A DNA stretch of 24,363 bases from an uncultured Verrucomicrobiales bacterium (GCA_937905985.1 CALCWC010000117.1:1-24363); one strand, 5' to 3'; shown: positions 1 to 7,916, numbered from the stretch's first letter. Notes: generated by a model from the sequence alone, not told the origin. Numbers and translations are program-made.

Positions 1-76
1 TTTTCATGTCCTACCGGGACTGCCGTGTCCCCTCAGCAAATCTGACGCAGCCCCCAAAAATGATGTCAAAAAGGGC

Positions 77-1519
77 TCATTTCCGGAAGAGGGGCGGCGC
101 TTGGGCCCCCCAGAACTGGCTGTACCAGGGATGCTCAGGATGGTTGAGATGGCCCTGCCACTCGTTGTGGATGTTGAGAGCCCTTTGTTCCGGGGAGAAG
201 GTAAGGCCGCGCAGATGGTGTTGAAGGCGCAGGGAGGGGATGACGGCTGCAGCACACAATACGGCTGCAAGCAAAACGCGGAAGTTTCGTTCCGCATGGC
301 GCCAGGCACCCAACAGAAAATAGCACACAAAGAAAAACACCACCCCACTGCCTTTGAACAGTGCCTCGTTGTTGAACAGCCCTACCCAAACCGCGGGTAA
401 GGTCACGGTGAGCGCCATGCATGCCGTAAATCCGGCGGTGTACCTAAAACGCCAGCCGAACAGCAGGAGCATGCCCAGCATGGGCAATACGGAAAGCAAG
501 TACAATCCACCCACCTCGGCTGCGCTCAACCCCACGTTGGCTGAAGCCTGCCATACCGCGCAGCAATCGCTTCCGGGGCCGCTGCCGAAATAGAGGCCCA
601 GTAGCAGCAGCAGGACAGTATCTATGTACAGCTGGGGATTTTTCAGCAGACGGGGAAGGGAGCCGTCTTGCGGTCGCACCAGGCATGCCAGGAATATTGC
701 CACCGCCAAAGAGGCTATGGGAGAGGCGCACACCACCAGCGGCGCCGCCAGCAGCAGTCTCTCGCGATCCAGCAGGCGCGACAGGTACAGGGCCAGGAAG
801 ACCAGGATTGCTATGGCTTGGTTGTAGGTGTAGAGAATTTGCATCCAGCCCGTGTTCCAAGTCATCATGTTGGCCAGCTCCAGTTGGGAGAAGAAATCCG
901 TACCGATGCAGGGCACGGGAATGTATTTCGCCAATGACTCTTGGTGCAGGACAAGTTCATGCGCGTTGCCCACCATGACGAGCAGCAGCAGAAACACGGC
1001 AGTCCAGCCGCGCAGCCGGCGGTACAGCAATGCGGTAAACAGCACCAGCCCCGCATAAACCCAGGCTATCAGCACGGGAACGGCGGGTAGCCCGGTGAGC
1101 TTCACCAGCGCCGCCGGAGGAAGCCAGAAGGCGTGGTAGTACACGAAGTATTCCCCTTGCGCGCTGTGTAGGGGCCATGAGTCGTTCACCAAGGAGGCGT
1201 ACACGGCGTTGCGGACAACAAAGTCCAGCGTCTGCGGAAAGCTGCCGTCAAACCCGATGCACCAGGTCATCAGGGCGGGGATGATCAGGATGATGCACCA
1301 TCCGCTGATTGTGGTATGCTGCCTCTTGCGTTGCGGAGCGTTTTTCCAAAGGGAAAAGCACATCCACGCCAACAGCAGGGAAAGGGGAATGGCAATCCAT
1401 GTCTGCACCCATCCCGCCAGAAAGAGGATGTTGGGCAGCAGCAGGTACAGCAGGGCGCATGCCAGCAGATGGGAACGCTGCGGTTGCTCCTGCGGTGGCG
1501 CTGGCATGTCGTTTTTCAT
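77..1519 (-). CDS. GT-C-like polytopic membrane protein, paralog 3 of 3
   Basis: A 480-residue protein dominated by hydrophobic segments, with about ten or more likely membrane spans. It is the most divergent of three tandem paralogs. Shared marks are the N-terminal LLPNILFL segment, a first outside loop with FPQ, VRNAVY, LVND.WPLHSA and the YFVYYHAF..PPAAL stretch, a late NNE...KG motif, and the C-terminal LNIHNEW.GHLN.PEH.WYS.FWG.QAPPLF tail. An acidic first extracytoplasmic loop and a late ND/NNE motif are what one sees in GT-C-fold membrane glycosyltransferases and related uncharacterised membrane proteins, so a lipid-linked sugar transfer role is possible but unproven. The start codon directly abuts the TAA of the upstream paralog with no gap, so translation is probably coupled. 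There is no Shine-Dalgarno and no promoter of its own. The TGA stop is at 77-79; positions 1-76 hold nothing recognisable. Confidence 0.85.
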   Translation of the reverse strand: MKNDMPAPPQEQPQRSHLLACALLYLLLPNILFLAGWVQTWIAIPLSLLLAWMCFSLWKNAPQRKRQHTTISGWCIILIIPALMTWCIGFDGSFPQTLDFVVRNAVYASLVNDSWPLHSAQGEYFVYYHAFWLPPAALVKLTGLPAVPVLIAWVYAGLVLFTALLYRRLRGWTAVFLLLLVMVGNAHELVLHQESLAKYIPVPCIGTDFFSQLELANMMTWNTGWMQILYTYNQAIAILVFLALYLSRLLDRERLLLAAPLVVCASPIASLAVAIFLACLVRPQDGSLPRLLKNPQLYIDTVLLLLLGLYFGSGPGSDCCAVWQASANVGLSAAEVGGLYLLSVLPMLGMLLLFGWRFRYTAGFTACMALTVTLPAVWVGLFNNEALFKGSGVVFFFVCYFLLGAWRHAERNFRVLLAAVLCAAAVIPSLRLQHHLRGLTFSPEQRALNIHNEWQGHLNHPEHPWYSQFWGAQAPPLFRK

Positions 1520-2965
1520 TTACGGACGGAAGAGGGGAGGGGCTTGTGGCCCCCAGAAACGCGAGTACCATTCGTGCTCCGGGTTATTGAGGTGCCCGTG
1601 CCACTCGTTGTGGATGTTGAGCTCGTGCTGCTGGGGTGAGGTGCCGAACTCGCGCAGGCGGTGCTGAATGTCGAGGAACGGAATGTAGGCGCATGCCGCG
1701 AATAGTAGCAGGTAAACGCATCGGCGGGGCGGGGCTGCGTGCTTCCACGCGCCGTGCAGGAATACCGCCATGAAGAAATAAGGCAGGATGGAGCCTTTGA
1801 GCATCAGCTCGTTGTTGTCCACTCCGGTCCAGAACCACGGCAGCGCCAGCAGGAGCAGCAGGGATACCCGGAATCCCGTCGTGTGGCGGTAGCGCCACCC
1901 AAACACACACAACGGCAGTAGCATGCTGAGCGTGCCCAGCCCATAAGCTACCATCAGTTTCCAGGTTTCTCCGGCAAACATGGCACTCTGCCATGCCGGC
2001 AAGCATTGGGAGCCTTCGCCGCTGGAATAGTACAGCCCCAGCAGCACCAGCAGGGAAATGGACACGTACAGCAGGGCATGGCGGAATACGGGTACAAGGC
2101 CTTCCCGCCGCATACACGGTAGAATCTTGAATGCCAGGTACACTAGCAGCACCACGGCTCCCAAAGGCGAGCTGACCACCACCAGAGCGCTTACTGGCAG
2201 CAGAGTGTGCCACGGCAGCAGCTTCGCGTGAACCATCGCCAGGAACAGCAGCACCGGCACGGCGTGGTTGTAGGTGGCCACCAGCTGGTGCCACATGCCC
2301 ACGTAATACAGCGGCTGCGGAACCAGGGACCAATAGGCGTCCACCAAGCCCTGCAGCCCCGGGATATAGCGGGCAAAGACATCTGCGCGTCCCAGCAACT
2401 CCTGCATGCATGCCAGGCCGAACATGAATACCAGCAGGGAAAGCGTGCGTCTGCCTGCGCGGCGGTGCAGGCAAATGACAACGAGCGCCAATCCAAGGTA
2501 TACCCACAGCGCTTGGAACAACCATGCGGGAAGCATGCCGCCGATGAGCTTGCCGAGCGCCGCGGGCGGCAGCACGAAGGCGTGGTAGTACACGAAATAC
2601 TCTCCGCGCGCGCTGTGCAGCGGCCACGTATCGTTCACCAGTGAGCTGTACACGGCGTTGCGGACGATGAAATCATTGGACTGCGGGAAATCGCCGTTGA
2701 AGCCCATCAGGTAGACAACGGCGGCACCGGCCAATAGGCAGAGCACCAGGGAAACCTTGTCGCGGCGCGTCATCGGCGCGCGCGGCGCAAATGTGCTGCG
2801 CCGCCAAAGCAGCCAGCATCCCGCCGAAAGCAGGGCAACCAGCGGCCACGCCAGCCACGGCTCCACCCAGCCGACGAGGAACAGGATGTTCGGCAGCAGC
2901 AGGTACAGCAGGCAGATCCCCAGCAGCGGGGAGTGCCGCTGCGGTGTCGCGGGCGTTTCGCTCAT
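1520..2965 (-). CDS. GT-C-like polytopic membrane protein, paralog 2 of 3
   Basis: A 481-residue polytopic membrane protein. Its first 70 or so residues and its last 150 or so are nearly identical to the neighbouring 3066-4511 gene, while the middle (roughly residues 100-230) differs strongly. Likely functional positions are the GDFPQ..DF stretch near residues 91-99, NDTWPLHSARGEYFVYYHAF near 111-130 and the late GVDNNELMLKG motif. Family membership is inferred from the general GT-C-type look; the substrate is unknown. A full promoter sits upstream with its -10 box only 6 nt before the ATG, so the mRNA should be leaderless. The stop codon touches the start of the next gene (77-1519), making a two-gene unit. 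Alternative reading: a family-specific membrane protein with no transferase activity. Confidence 0.87.
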   Translation of the reverse strand: MSETPATPQRHSPLLGICLLYLLLPNILFLVGWVEPWLAWPLVALLSAGCWLLWRRSTFAPRAPMTRRDKVSLVLCLLAGAAVVYLMGFNGDFPQSNDFIVRNAVYSSLVNDTWPLHSARGEYFVYYHAFVLPPAALGKLIGGMLPAWLFQALWVYLGLALVVICLHRRAGRRTLSLLVFMFGLACMQELLGRADVFARYIPGLQGLVDAYWSLVPQPLYYVGMWHQLVATYNHAVPVLLFLAMVHAKLLPWHTLLPVSALVVVSSPLGAVVLLVYLAFKILPCMRREGLVPVFRHALLYVSISLLVLLGLYYSSGEGSQCLPAWQSAMFAGETWKLMVAYGLGTLSMLLPLCVFGWRYRHTTGFRVSLLLLLALPWFWTGVDNNELMLKGSILPYFFMAVFLHGAWKHAAPPRRCVYLLLFAACAYIPFLDIQHRLREFGTSPQQHELNIHNEWHGHLNNPEHEWYSRFWGPQAPPLFRP

Positions 2966-2971
2966 GCCGCC

Positions 2972-3000
2972 ATCTTAGCAGGGCGGCTGCCAAAAGTCAA
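2972..3000 (-). promoter_or_regulatory. sigma70-like leaderless promoter of the 1520-2965 gene
   Basis: On the minus strand, TTGACT (2995-3000), a 17-nt spacer, then TAAGAT (2972-2977), preceded by TGC in extended -10 position. The -10 ends 6 nt before the ATG at 2965. The block is a one-mismatch copy of the promoter at 4518-4546, so it was duplicated together with the gene. Confidence 0.8.
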
Positions 3001-3065
3001 AGGTAGAAGCCGTTCAATGGAGGCCAGCGATGAGAGGGCCGTGCCGATGATATGGAGACTCTCAT

Positions 3066-4511
3066 CTACGGGATGAAAAAGGGAGGTGCTTTCGGAGCCC
3101 AGAAGCGGGAGTACCACATGTGTTCGGGGTGGTTGAGGTGGCCGTGCCATCCCGAGAGGGTATTCCACTCGCGTTGCTGCGGGGAGGTGGCGAATTCGCT
3201 CAGGCGGTGCTGGATGTCCCAGACGGGACTGAAGGCGTATATCGCGAACAGCAGCAAGAAAACGCAGCGGCGGGGCAGGGCTGCGTGCTTCCGCGCGCCG
3301 TGCAGGAATACAGCCATGAAGAAATACGGCAAGAGGGTGCCCTTGAACATCAGCTCGTTGTTGTCCACCCCAACCCAGAACCACGGAAGTGCCAGCAGGA
3401 GCAGTAGGGCGGACCGGAATCCCGCCGTGCGGCGGTAGCGCCACCCGAACACGAAAAGCGGCAGCACCATAATCGCCGTCCCAAACGCGTATGCCAGTAG
3501 CAGCTGTACAGTTTTTCCGGCAAATATGGAACACTGCCACGCGGCTTTGCACTGGGAGCCCTCTCCGCTGAAATAGTACAGCCCCAGCAGACCCAGTAAG
3601 GGTATTGCTGCGTACAGCAGAGTGTGCCGCATCACGGGGACAAGCCCTTCCCGCCGTAAGCGCGGCAAAAGGAGGAATGCCAGGTAAACCAGCAGCACCA
3701 CCGCTCCCAAGGGGGAACACACCACCACCAGCGCGCTCACCGGCAGCAGCGTATGCCACGGCAGCAGCCGCGCATACACCATGCCCAGGAACAGCAGCAC
3801 CGGCACGGCGTGGTTGTAGGTGGACATCACCTGCTGCCATATGGCGAAGTAATTGAGATGGTTCGGTATTAGAGACTTGTAGCAATCCACCAAGCCCTGT
3901 ATTCCGGGCATAAAGCGGGCGACAACACCAGGGTGGTTCAGCAATTCTTGTACGCAGGACATGCCTAAGATGACCACCAGCAGGGAAAGGACGCGCCACT
4001 TCGCGCGGCGGTGAAGGCAGAGGATGAAGAGTGCCAGTCCTGCGTACACCCACAAAGCGTGGATGAGCCAGGAGGGGGCTATTCCGTCAATGCATTTTTC
4101 GAGGGCGGCGGGGGGAAGCTCAAAGCTGAGGTAGTAAACAAGGTATTCCCCGCGCGCGCTGTGCAGGGGCCAGCTTTCATTCACCAAGGTATTGTACATG
4201 GCGTTTCGTACAAGGAAATCGCCGTTTTGCGGGAAATCGCCGTTGAAGCCAATCAAGTAGACCACGGCGGCACCGGCCAGCAGGCTGAGCGTCAGCATGG
4301 CCTTGTCCCGGCGGGTCATCGGCGCCCGCGGGGTAAATGTGCAGCGCCGCCACAGCAGCCAGCATCCCGCCGAAAGCAGGGCAACCAGCGGCCACGCCAG
4401 CCACGGCTCCACCCAGCCGACGAGGAACAGGATGTTCGGCAGCAGCAGGTACAGCAGGCATATCCCCAGCAGCGGAGAGTGCCGCTGCGGTGGTGCGGGC
4501 GTTTCGCTCAT
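3066..4511 (-). CDS. GT-C-like polytopic membrane protein, paralog 1 of 3
   Basis: A 481-residue polytopic membrane protein, first of the tandem array in transcription order. It begins MSETPAPPQRHSPLLG and ends with the family tail NHPEHMWYSRFWAPKAPPFF. The first outside loop has GDFPQNGDFLVRN and ESWPLHSARGEYLVYY; the late motif is GVDNNELMFKG. The middle third differs from paralog 2 far more than the ends do, which suggests gene conversion of the ends or diversifying change in the middle. It has its own strong promoter with the -10 box 6 nt from the ATG and no Shine-Dalgarno. About 100 bp separate its TAG stop from the next start, and that gap carries the copied promoter. Function is unproven; an envelope glycan transferase is the main hypothesis. 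Confidence 0.87.
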   Translation of the reverse strand: MSETPAPPQRHSPLLGICLLYLLLPNILFLVGWVEPWLAWPLVALLSAGCWLLWRRCTFTPRAPMTRRDKAMLTLSLLAGAAVVYLIGFNGDFPQNGDFLVRNAMYNTLVNESWPLHSARGEYLVYYLSFELPPAALEKCIDGIAPSWLIHALWVYAGLALFILCLHRRAKWRVLSLLVVILGMSCVQELLNHPGVVARFMPGIQGLVDCYKSLIPNHLNYFAIWQQVMSTYNHAVPVLLFLGMVYARLLPWHTLLPVSALVVVCSPLGAVVLLVYLAFLLLPRLRREGLVPVMRHTLLYAAIPLLGLLGLYYFSGEGSQCKAAWQCSIFAGKTVQLLLAYAFGTAIMVLPLFVFGWRYRRTAGFRSALLLLLALPWFWVGVDNNELMFKGTLLPYFFMAVFLHGARKHAALPRRCVFLLLFAIYAFSPVWDIQHRLSEFATSPQQREWNTLSGWHGHLNHPEHMWYSRFWAPKAPPFFIP

Positions 4512-4517
4512 GCCGCC

Positions 4518-4546
4518 ATCTTAGCAGGGCGGCTCCCAAAAGTCAA
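4518..4546 (-). promoter_or_regulatory. sigma70-like leaderless promoter of the 3066-4511 gene
   Basis: Minus-strand TTGACT (4541-4546), spacer of 17, TAAGAT (4518-4523), TGC directly before the -10. Only 6 nt (GGCGGC) separate the -10 from the ATG, so transcription should start at or within a base or two of the start codon. Confidence 0.82.
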
Positions 4547-4559
4547 AGGTTGACGCGCC

Positions 4560-4913
4560 TCATTGGATGGCGCGGTACACCAGCCACAGCACCACGAGTA
4601 CCAGCAGAACCGGCCACAGCGTGGTCAGCAGCCCCGCCAGCAGGGCCACGAAGACGATGCCCACGGCTATGAGCATCAGCACGCGCCACAGCCCCAAATG
4701 CTGCGTGAGCAGGCGCCACAGGCTGGGGTTGCGCTCCTCTTCCTCTTCCTCCCGCAGGTTCACGCCTGCCAGCGGTCGCCAGGTTTCGGAATCCGCGGCG
4801 CGCACCCAGGTGGCATCGCTGATGGCACCTTCCGCCCGCAGCCGCACCAGGTCGTTCCCGGTGACGGGACCGACCTTTTGCTCTCCGGTATCGTAGAAGA
4901 ACTTGCGCGGCAT
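4560..4913 (-). CDS. GYF_2 (DUF4339) domain membrane protein
   Basis: A 117-residue protein. Residues 1-50 form a GYF_2/DUF4339-type domain: FFYDTGEQKVGPV, then a helix region and DATWVR...ETWRPLAGV with the conserved aromatic and proline positions. An acidic linker with six consecutive Glu follows (about 55-60), then two closely spaced hydrophobic segments (about 76-95 and 97-113). GYF_2 domains are thought to bind proline-rich or other peptides and are often joined to membrane segments, so this is probably a small membrane-anchored adaptor. It lies 32 nt downstream of lpd on the same strand; that gap is C-rich with no Shine-Dalgarno and no promoter, so it is probably co-transcribed with lpd. 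No enzymatic motif is visible. Confidence 0.85.
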   Translation of the reverse strand: MPRKFFYDTGEQKVGPVTGNDLVRLRAEGAISDATWVRAADSETWRPLAGVNLREEEEEERNPSLWRLLTQHLGLWRVLMLIAVGIVFVALLAGLLTTLWPVLLVLVVLWLVYRAIQ

Positions 4914-4945
4914 GGGGCAGGGTGGTTGGGGTGTTGAAATGCAAT

Positions 4946-6331
4946 TTAGGCGTGAATGGCGCGTCCGTCCGCGGCGAGGATGGCCTCATGGATGGCCTCC
5001 GCCAGCGTGGGGTGCGCGTATATCATCGCGTCCATCTCGTCGCCCGTCATGTGGTGGGCGAGAGCCAGCTCCGGTGCGGTCAGCAGCTCGGTGGCGTGGT
5101 TGCCCACCAGGTGCGCGCCGATGAGACGGTGCTCGTCCTTGCTGAAGATGAGCTTCACAAAGCCCTCCGTGGAGCCGCCGGCCACGGCGCGGCCGATGGC
5201 CTGGAAGGGGAACTTGCCCACGGTGTACTCCACGCCCTCCTCCTTGAGCTGGCGCTCGCGCTTGCCCACGCTGGCCACCTGCGGGTGGCAGTAGGTGCAG
5301 CCGGGCACATTCTCCGGGTGGCGCGGGGTGTGGCCCTCCACAAACATGCCCTCCACGGCCTGTTCCGCTTCAAAGCTGGCGGTGTGCGCCAGCATGATGC
5401 CGCCGATGCAGTCGCCCACGGCGTACACGCCCGGCAGGTTGGTGCGGTAGTGGTCGTCCACGGTGACGAAGCCGCGTTCCGAGAGCTGCAGGCCCTCTGC
5501 CTGCGGTACCACGGGCACCACGCCCACAGCCACCAGGCAGACCTCCGCGGTCACTTCCTCCACCTTGCCGTTCTTGGTGGTGACGGTGGCGGTCACGCTG
5601 TCGCCGTGGCCCTCCAGCTTATCCACCTTGGCTCCGGCCATGCAGGTGATGCCCTGCTTCTTGAAGGAGCGCTCCACGGCCTGGCTCACGTCGTCGTCTT
5701 CGTTGGGCAGGATGCGCGGCAGCGCCTCCACCAGGGTGATCTTGGTGCCGAAGCTGTGGTACACGTAGGAAAGCTCGGTGCCGATGGCGCCGGAGCCGAT
5801 GACAATCATGCTCTCCGGGCGCTTGGGCATGACCAGGGCATCCTTGCTGCCGATGATGGTCTTGCCGTTGAACGGGAACACGGGCACCTCGCGCGTGCGG
5901 GCTCCGGTGGCAATCATGATGTTGGTGCCTTCCAGCACGGTTTCCGTGCCGTCTGCCGCCTTCACCGCCACCTTGCCCGGTGCGGGGATGCTGGCCTCGC
6001 CGGTGACGAGGTCGATCTTGTTCTTCTTGAAAAGGAAGGCAATGCCGTTGGCCAGGCGGTCGCTGATGTCGCGCGAGCGCTTGATGACCTTGGACCAGTC
6101 GAAGCTCAGGTTGTCGTAGGAGAGGCCGTAGGAATCCGCCTCCCTGGCGGCCGCCTTGTACACCTCCGCATTGTGCAGAAGAGCCTTGGTGGGGATGCAG
6201 CCCCAGTTCAGGCAGGTGCCGCCCGTGCGCTCCTTCTCCACGCATGCCACGCGCTTGCCCAGCTGCGCTGCCCGGATTGCTCCCACGTAGCCCGCAGGCC
6301 CGCCGCCTATCACTATCAGGTCATAGCTCAT
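4946..6331 (-). CDS. lpdA: dihydrolipoyl dehydrogenase (E3)
   Basis: A 461-residue flavoprotein that reoxidises dihydrolipoamide with NAD+ for 2-oxoacid dehydrogenase complexes or the glycine cleavage system, in the cytoplasm. The N-terminal FAD-binding GGGPAG is at residues 9-14; the redox-active disulfide GGTCLNWGC has Cys40 and Cys45; a second Rossmann motif IGSGAIGTE binds NAD; VYAVGDCIGG is the second FAD motif; and the catalytic dyad HPTLAE has His440 and Glu445. Length is typical. The start is supported by a promoter whose -10 ends 6 nt before the ATG. No E1 or E2 genes are adjacent. It is followed by the GYF_2 gene and separated from the upstream QueD-like gene by a strong hairpin at 6383-6412. 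Confidence 0.97.
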   Translation of the reverse strand: MSYDLIVIGGGPAGYVGAIRAAQLGKRVACVEKERTGGTCLNWGCIPTKALLHNAEVYKAAAREADSYGLSYDNLSFDWSKVIKRSRDISDRLANGIAFLFKKNKIDLVTGEASIPAPGKVAVKAADGTETVLEGTNIMIATGARTREVPVFPFNGKTIIGSKDALVMPKRPESMIVIGSGAIGTELSYVYHSFGTKITLVEALPRILPNEDDDVSQAVERSFKKQGITCMAGAKVDKLEGHGDSVTATVTTKNGKVEEVTAEVCLVAVGVVPVVPQAEGLQLSERGFVTVDDHYRTNLPGVYAVGDCIGGIMLAHTASFEAEQAVEGMFVEGHTPRHPENVPGCTYCHPQVASVGKRERQLKEEGVEYTVGKFPFQAIGRAVAGGSTEGFVKLIFSKDEHRLIGAHLVGNHATELLTAPELALAHHMTGDEMDAMIYAHPTLAEAIHEAILAADGRAIHA

Positions 6332-6337
6332 AGCTTC

Positions 6338-6365
6338 ATTCTACCATCTTCCATGACCCCTGCAA
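6338..6365 (-). promoter_or_regulatory. leaderless promoter of lpdA
   Basis: Minus-strand TTGCAG (6360-6365), 16-nt spacer, TAGAAT (6338-6343) with TGG in extended -10 position. The -10 ends 6 nt before the ATG (6331). Confidence 0.72.
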
Positions 6366-6382
6366 GTGCGAATTGCGACAAC

Positions 6383-6412
6383 AGGCCCATCCGCCTTCAT
6401 GCGGATGGGCCT
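6383..6412 (-). terminator. perfect 12-bp hairpin between the QueD-like gene and lpdA
   Basis: AGGCCCATCCGC (6383-6394) pairs perfectly with GCGGATGGGCCT (6401-6412) around a 6-nt loop, 44 nt past the stop of the minus-strand gene at 6456. No good T tract follows on the minus strand; a short GATTTT follows on the plus strand. Probably a terminator or transcript-end hairpin isolating the gene from lpdA. Confidence 0.6.
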
Positions 6413-6455
6413 GGGATTTTCCTGCGCCGTTTGGCGCGGCGGGATTGCGGAATCC

Positions 6456-7025
6456 TCAACCCTTTTTGCGGTAGCCGCACTTGGGGCATACGCCGTTCTC
6501 GTCCAGGGCGATGCCGCAGAGCGGGCAGCGGTCGCGCGTGCCTTCCGGCTTGAACTCCTGGCTGGCAGCGTTCACGCCGCTGGTGAAGGTGATCTTGGCG
6601 ATGTTGAGCTTGTCCTTCAGCAGCTCGTACACCATCTTGATCATGCCCTCCACCGTCATGGTCTCCTTGGTCACCACCAGGCGGCAGTCCGGGTAGGCCG
6701 TGCAGAGCGGCGTCTGGAACGCCTCGCCCTTCATGGTGTTGTTGCGGTGGCCGTTCCTGATGCCCTGCTTCTCGTACACGTCCAGGATGGCCGGCAGCAG
6801 GGGATCGTCCTCCCGCAGGATGAGCGCGTGGTCGAAGTTTTTGATGACGTCCCATGCCGTCTTCTGGATTTCATTGCAGGGGAACACCATGTTCACCCCG
6901 GGTTCCACCGTGTCTTCCACCTCGATGGTCAGCACGCCCGTGTGTCCGTGCAAATACTGCGCCTCTCCCTGGAACTTGTAGAACCGGTGCGCATACTGGA
7001 TATCGAATGTCGTTATGCTTCTCAT
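6456..7025 (-). CDS. QueD/PTPS-family (6-carboxytetrahydropterin synthase-like) protein with C-terminal zinc ribbon
   Basis: A 189-residue protein. The T-fold PTPS/QueD core has the expected zinc ligands: His13 in YAHRF and His26/His28 in LHGHTG. FDHALIL is the conserved FDH motif, and VTKET supplies the conserved Glu region near residue 123. The Cys that sits just before HGH in QueD is missing: four positions upstream is Ala22, and Glu21 is nearby. After the core, residues 167-183 form CPLCG...CPKCG, a zinc ribbon not found in ordinary QueD. The family acts in queuosine, folate or pterin synthesis, but this variant's substrate is uncertain. No queC, queE or folE is adjacent. The gene has its own promoter and, unusually for this window, an untranslated leader of about 35 nt with an AGAAAG purine stretch before the ATG. 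Confidence 0.85.
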   Translation of the reverse strand: MRSITTFDIQYAHRFYKFQGEAQYLHGHTGVLTIEVEDTVEPGVNMVFPCNEIQKTAWDVIKNFDHALILREDDPLLPAILDVYEKQGIRNGHRNNTMKGEAFQTPLCTAYPDCRLVVTKETMTVEGMIKMVYELLKDKLNIAKITFTSGVNAASQEFKPEGTRDRCPLCGIALDENGVCPKCGYRKKG

Positions 7026-7067
7026 GTTTGTTGTTTCTTTCTATGCCCGCTTGCTGTGGGCGCACCT

Positions 7068-7096
7068 TTTGTACCGCGAGGTGCTGAGAAAGTCAA
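7068..7096 (-). promoter_or_regulatory. promoter of the QueD-like gene (leadered)
   Basis: Minus-strand TTGACT (7091-7096), 17-nt spacer, TACAAA (7068-7073). The -10 ends 42 nt before the ATG at 7025, giving a real 5' leader. The leader contains a short GCCC/GGGC hairpin; I recognise no riboswitch in it. Confidence 0.72.
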
Positions 7097-7192
7097 GGCT
7101 TATTTTGGAATAATTCTAAATGTTTACACTTTTTGCCAAAAATCCACCTTCCTGCAACTTCTTTTCTGAATCCCGCCGGTGTGGTCTATTAG

Positions 7193-7201
7193 TGGTATAG
7201 A
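7193..7201 (+). promoter_or_regulatory. extended -10 element before the 7207 gene
   Basis: TGGTATAGA (TG-N-TATAGA) ends 5 nt before the ATG at 7207. There is no convincing -35 at 16-18 nt. This matches the extended -10, leaderless pattern of other genes in the window and favours 7207 as the original start. Confidence 0.5.
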
Positions 7202-7206
7202 AAGCC

Positions 7207-7760
7207 ATGAAAACACTATACCTCACAATGGCAGCGGTGGTGACCCCGGGCCGGCCAAGGTAAAGGAAACAGAAGAGGGAATCACCCTCTCCAACAAACT
7301 TTTCAGCATTACCATGCAGAAGTTGGGCGAACCGGGCACCAAGCCGAAAAGGGTGTCGGACCCGCTCGGGGGAACGAAGTCGGTGGGCGGCCAGGTCTTG
7401 GAATTCAAGGAAATGAAGCTGGCAGACGGCACCAAGGTCTTTTCGGGGGTAGACAGTTTTTTCCAAATCAATGACAAAATGTGGAACTCGGGGGTGATGG
7501 AGATGGAGAAGCTGAAGGTGGAGAACCTGAAGGCGGAGCCGAAAAGCCCGCAGCTCGCGCGCCGCGTGCCGGGCAAGGCCGTGTCGGCGGTGTTCATCGA
7601 CAACAAGACCAACGATGCATACACGGTGGAGGTTCGCCTGGAGCTGCGCGATGAGAAGAACCGCACGGACCAGCCCGTGGACGTGGACGCGGAAATCGAC
7701 ATCACCCTCCAGCCCCTGGAGGTGCTGGTGCTGGAAGGAACGAACGCGATGGGAAAATAG
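7207..7760 (+). pseudogene. frameshifted gene of unknown function
   Basis: The ATG at 7207 opens MKTLYLTMAAVVTPG and then meets a TAA at 7261. Adding one base in the CCCC run at 7244-7247 joins that start to the long frame continuing GPAKVKETEEGITLSN to the stop at 7758-7760. The result would be a protein of about 184 residues with a short hydrophobic N-terminus and a mostly hydrophilic, lysine- and glutamate-rich body. The single-base change could be a real mutation or a sequencing or assembly error. If the frame is instead read as one open frame, it starts with GTG at 7179 (193 residues), but that places the apparent -10 element inside the gene. I recognise no domain. The body keeps ordinary coding character to the end, so the lesion, if real, is recent. 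Confidence 0.6.
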
Positions 7761-7773
7761 GGCGGGAGCATGT

Positions 7774-7810
7774 AAAAAAAGGAGGCTGCACGAGTAGCAG
7801 TCGTGCAGCC
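7774..7810 (-). terminator. intrinsic terminator of the predicted small RNA
   Basis: GGCTGCACGA (7784-7793) and TCGTGCAGCC (7801-7810) form a 10-bp stem with a 7-nt loop; on the minus strand it is followed by TCC and seven T. On the plus strand there is no T tract, so the direction is minus. Confidence 0.82.
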
Positions 7811-7852
7811 GTGGAAAACCGAATGAAAGGGTCCTAGCGTCTTCAATCGGAT
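7774..7852 (-). ncRNA. predicted small RNA, about 79 nt
   Basis: A complete small transcription unit on the minus strand with no open frame. A consensus promoter (7859-7887) would start the RNA near 7852. It folds into a first hairpin, in which CCGATTGAA pairs with TTCATTCGG with one U-U mismatch and encloses a loop region with GACGCTAGGACC. A short single-stranded UUUUCCA follows, then a 10-bp terminator hairpin (7784-7810) and seven U residues. It lies convergent to the frameshifted gene and stops just past its end. Targets and class are unknown; it could also be the leader of a lost gene. Confidence 0.65.
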
Positions 7853-7858
7853 GAACCC

Positions 7859-7887
7859 AACCTACAACACGGGCGGGGCATTGTCAA
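7859..7887 (-). promoter_or_regulatory. promoter of the predicted small RNA
   Basis: Minus-strand TTGACA (7882-7887), exactly 17 nt, TAGGTT (7859-7864). The only genes downstream on this strand lie beyond a strong terminator, so the product is a short RNA. Confidence 0.75.
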
Positions 7888-7916
7888 GCTTTTTTGTGAA
7901 AAAGCCTCTGGGCATC

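Noticed and set aside
4922..6553. 543-codon open frame on the plus strand
   Set aside because: Antisense to lpdA over its whole length; composition is a His/Ala/Gly-rich shadow of a GC-rich gene with no domain.
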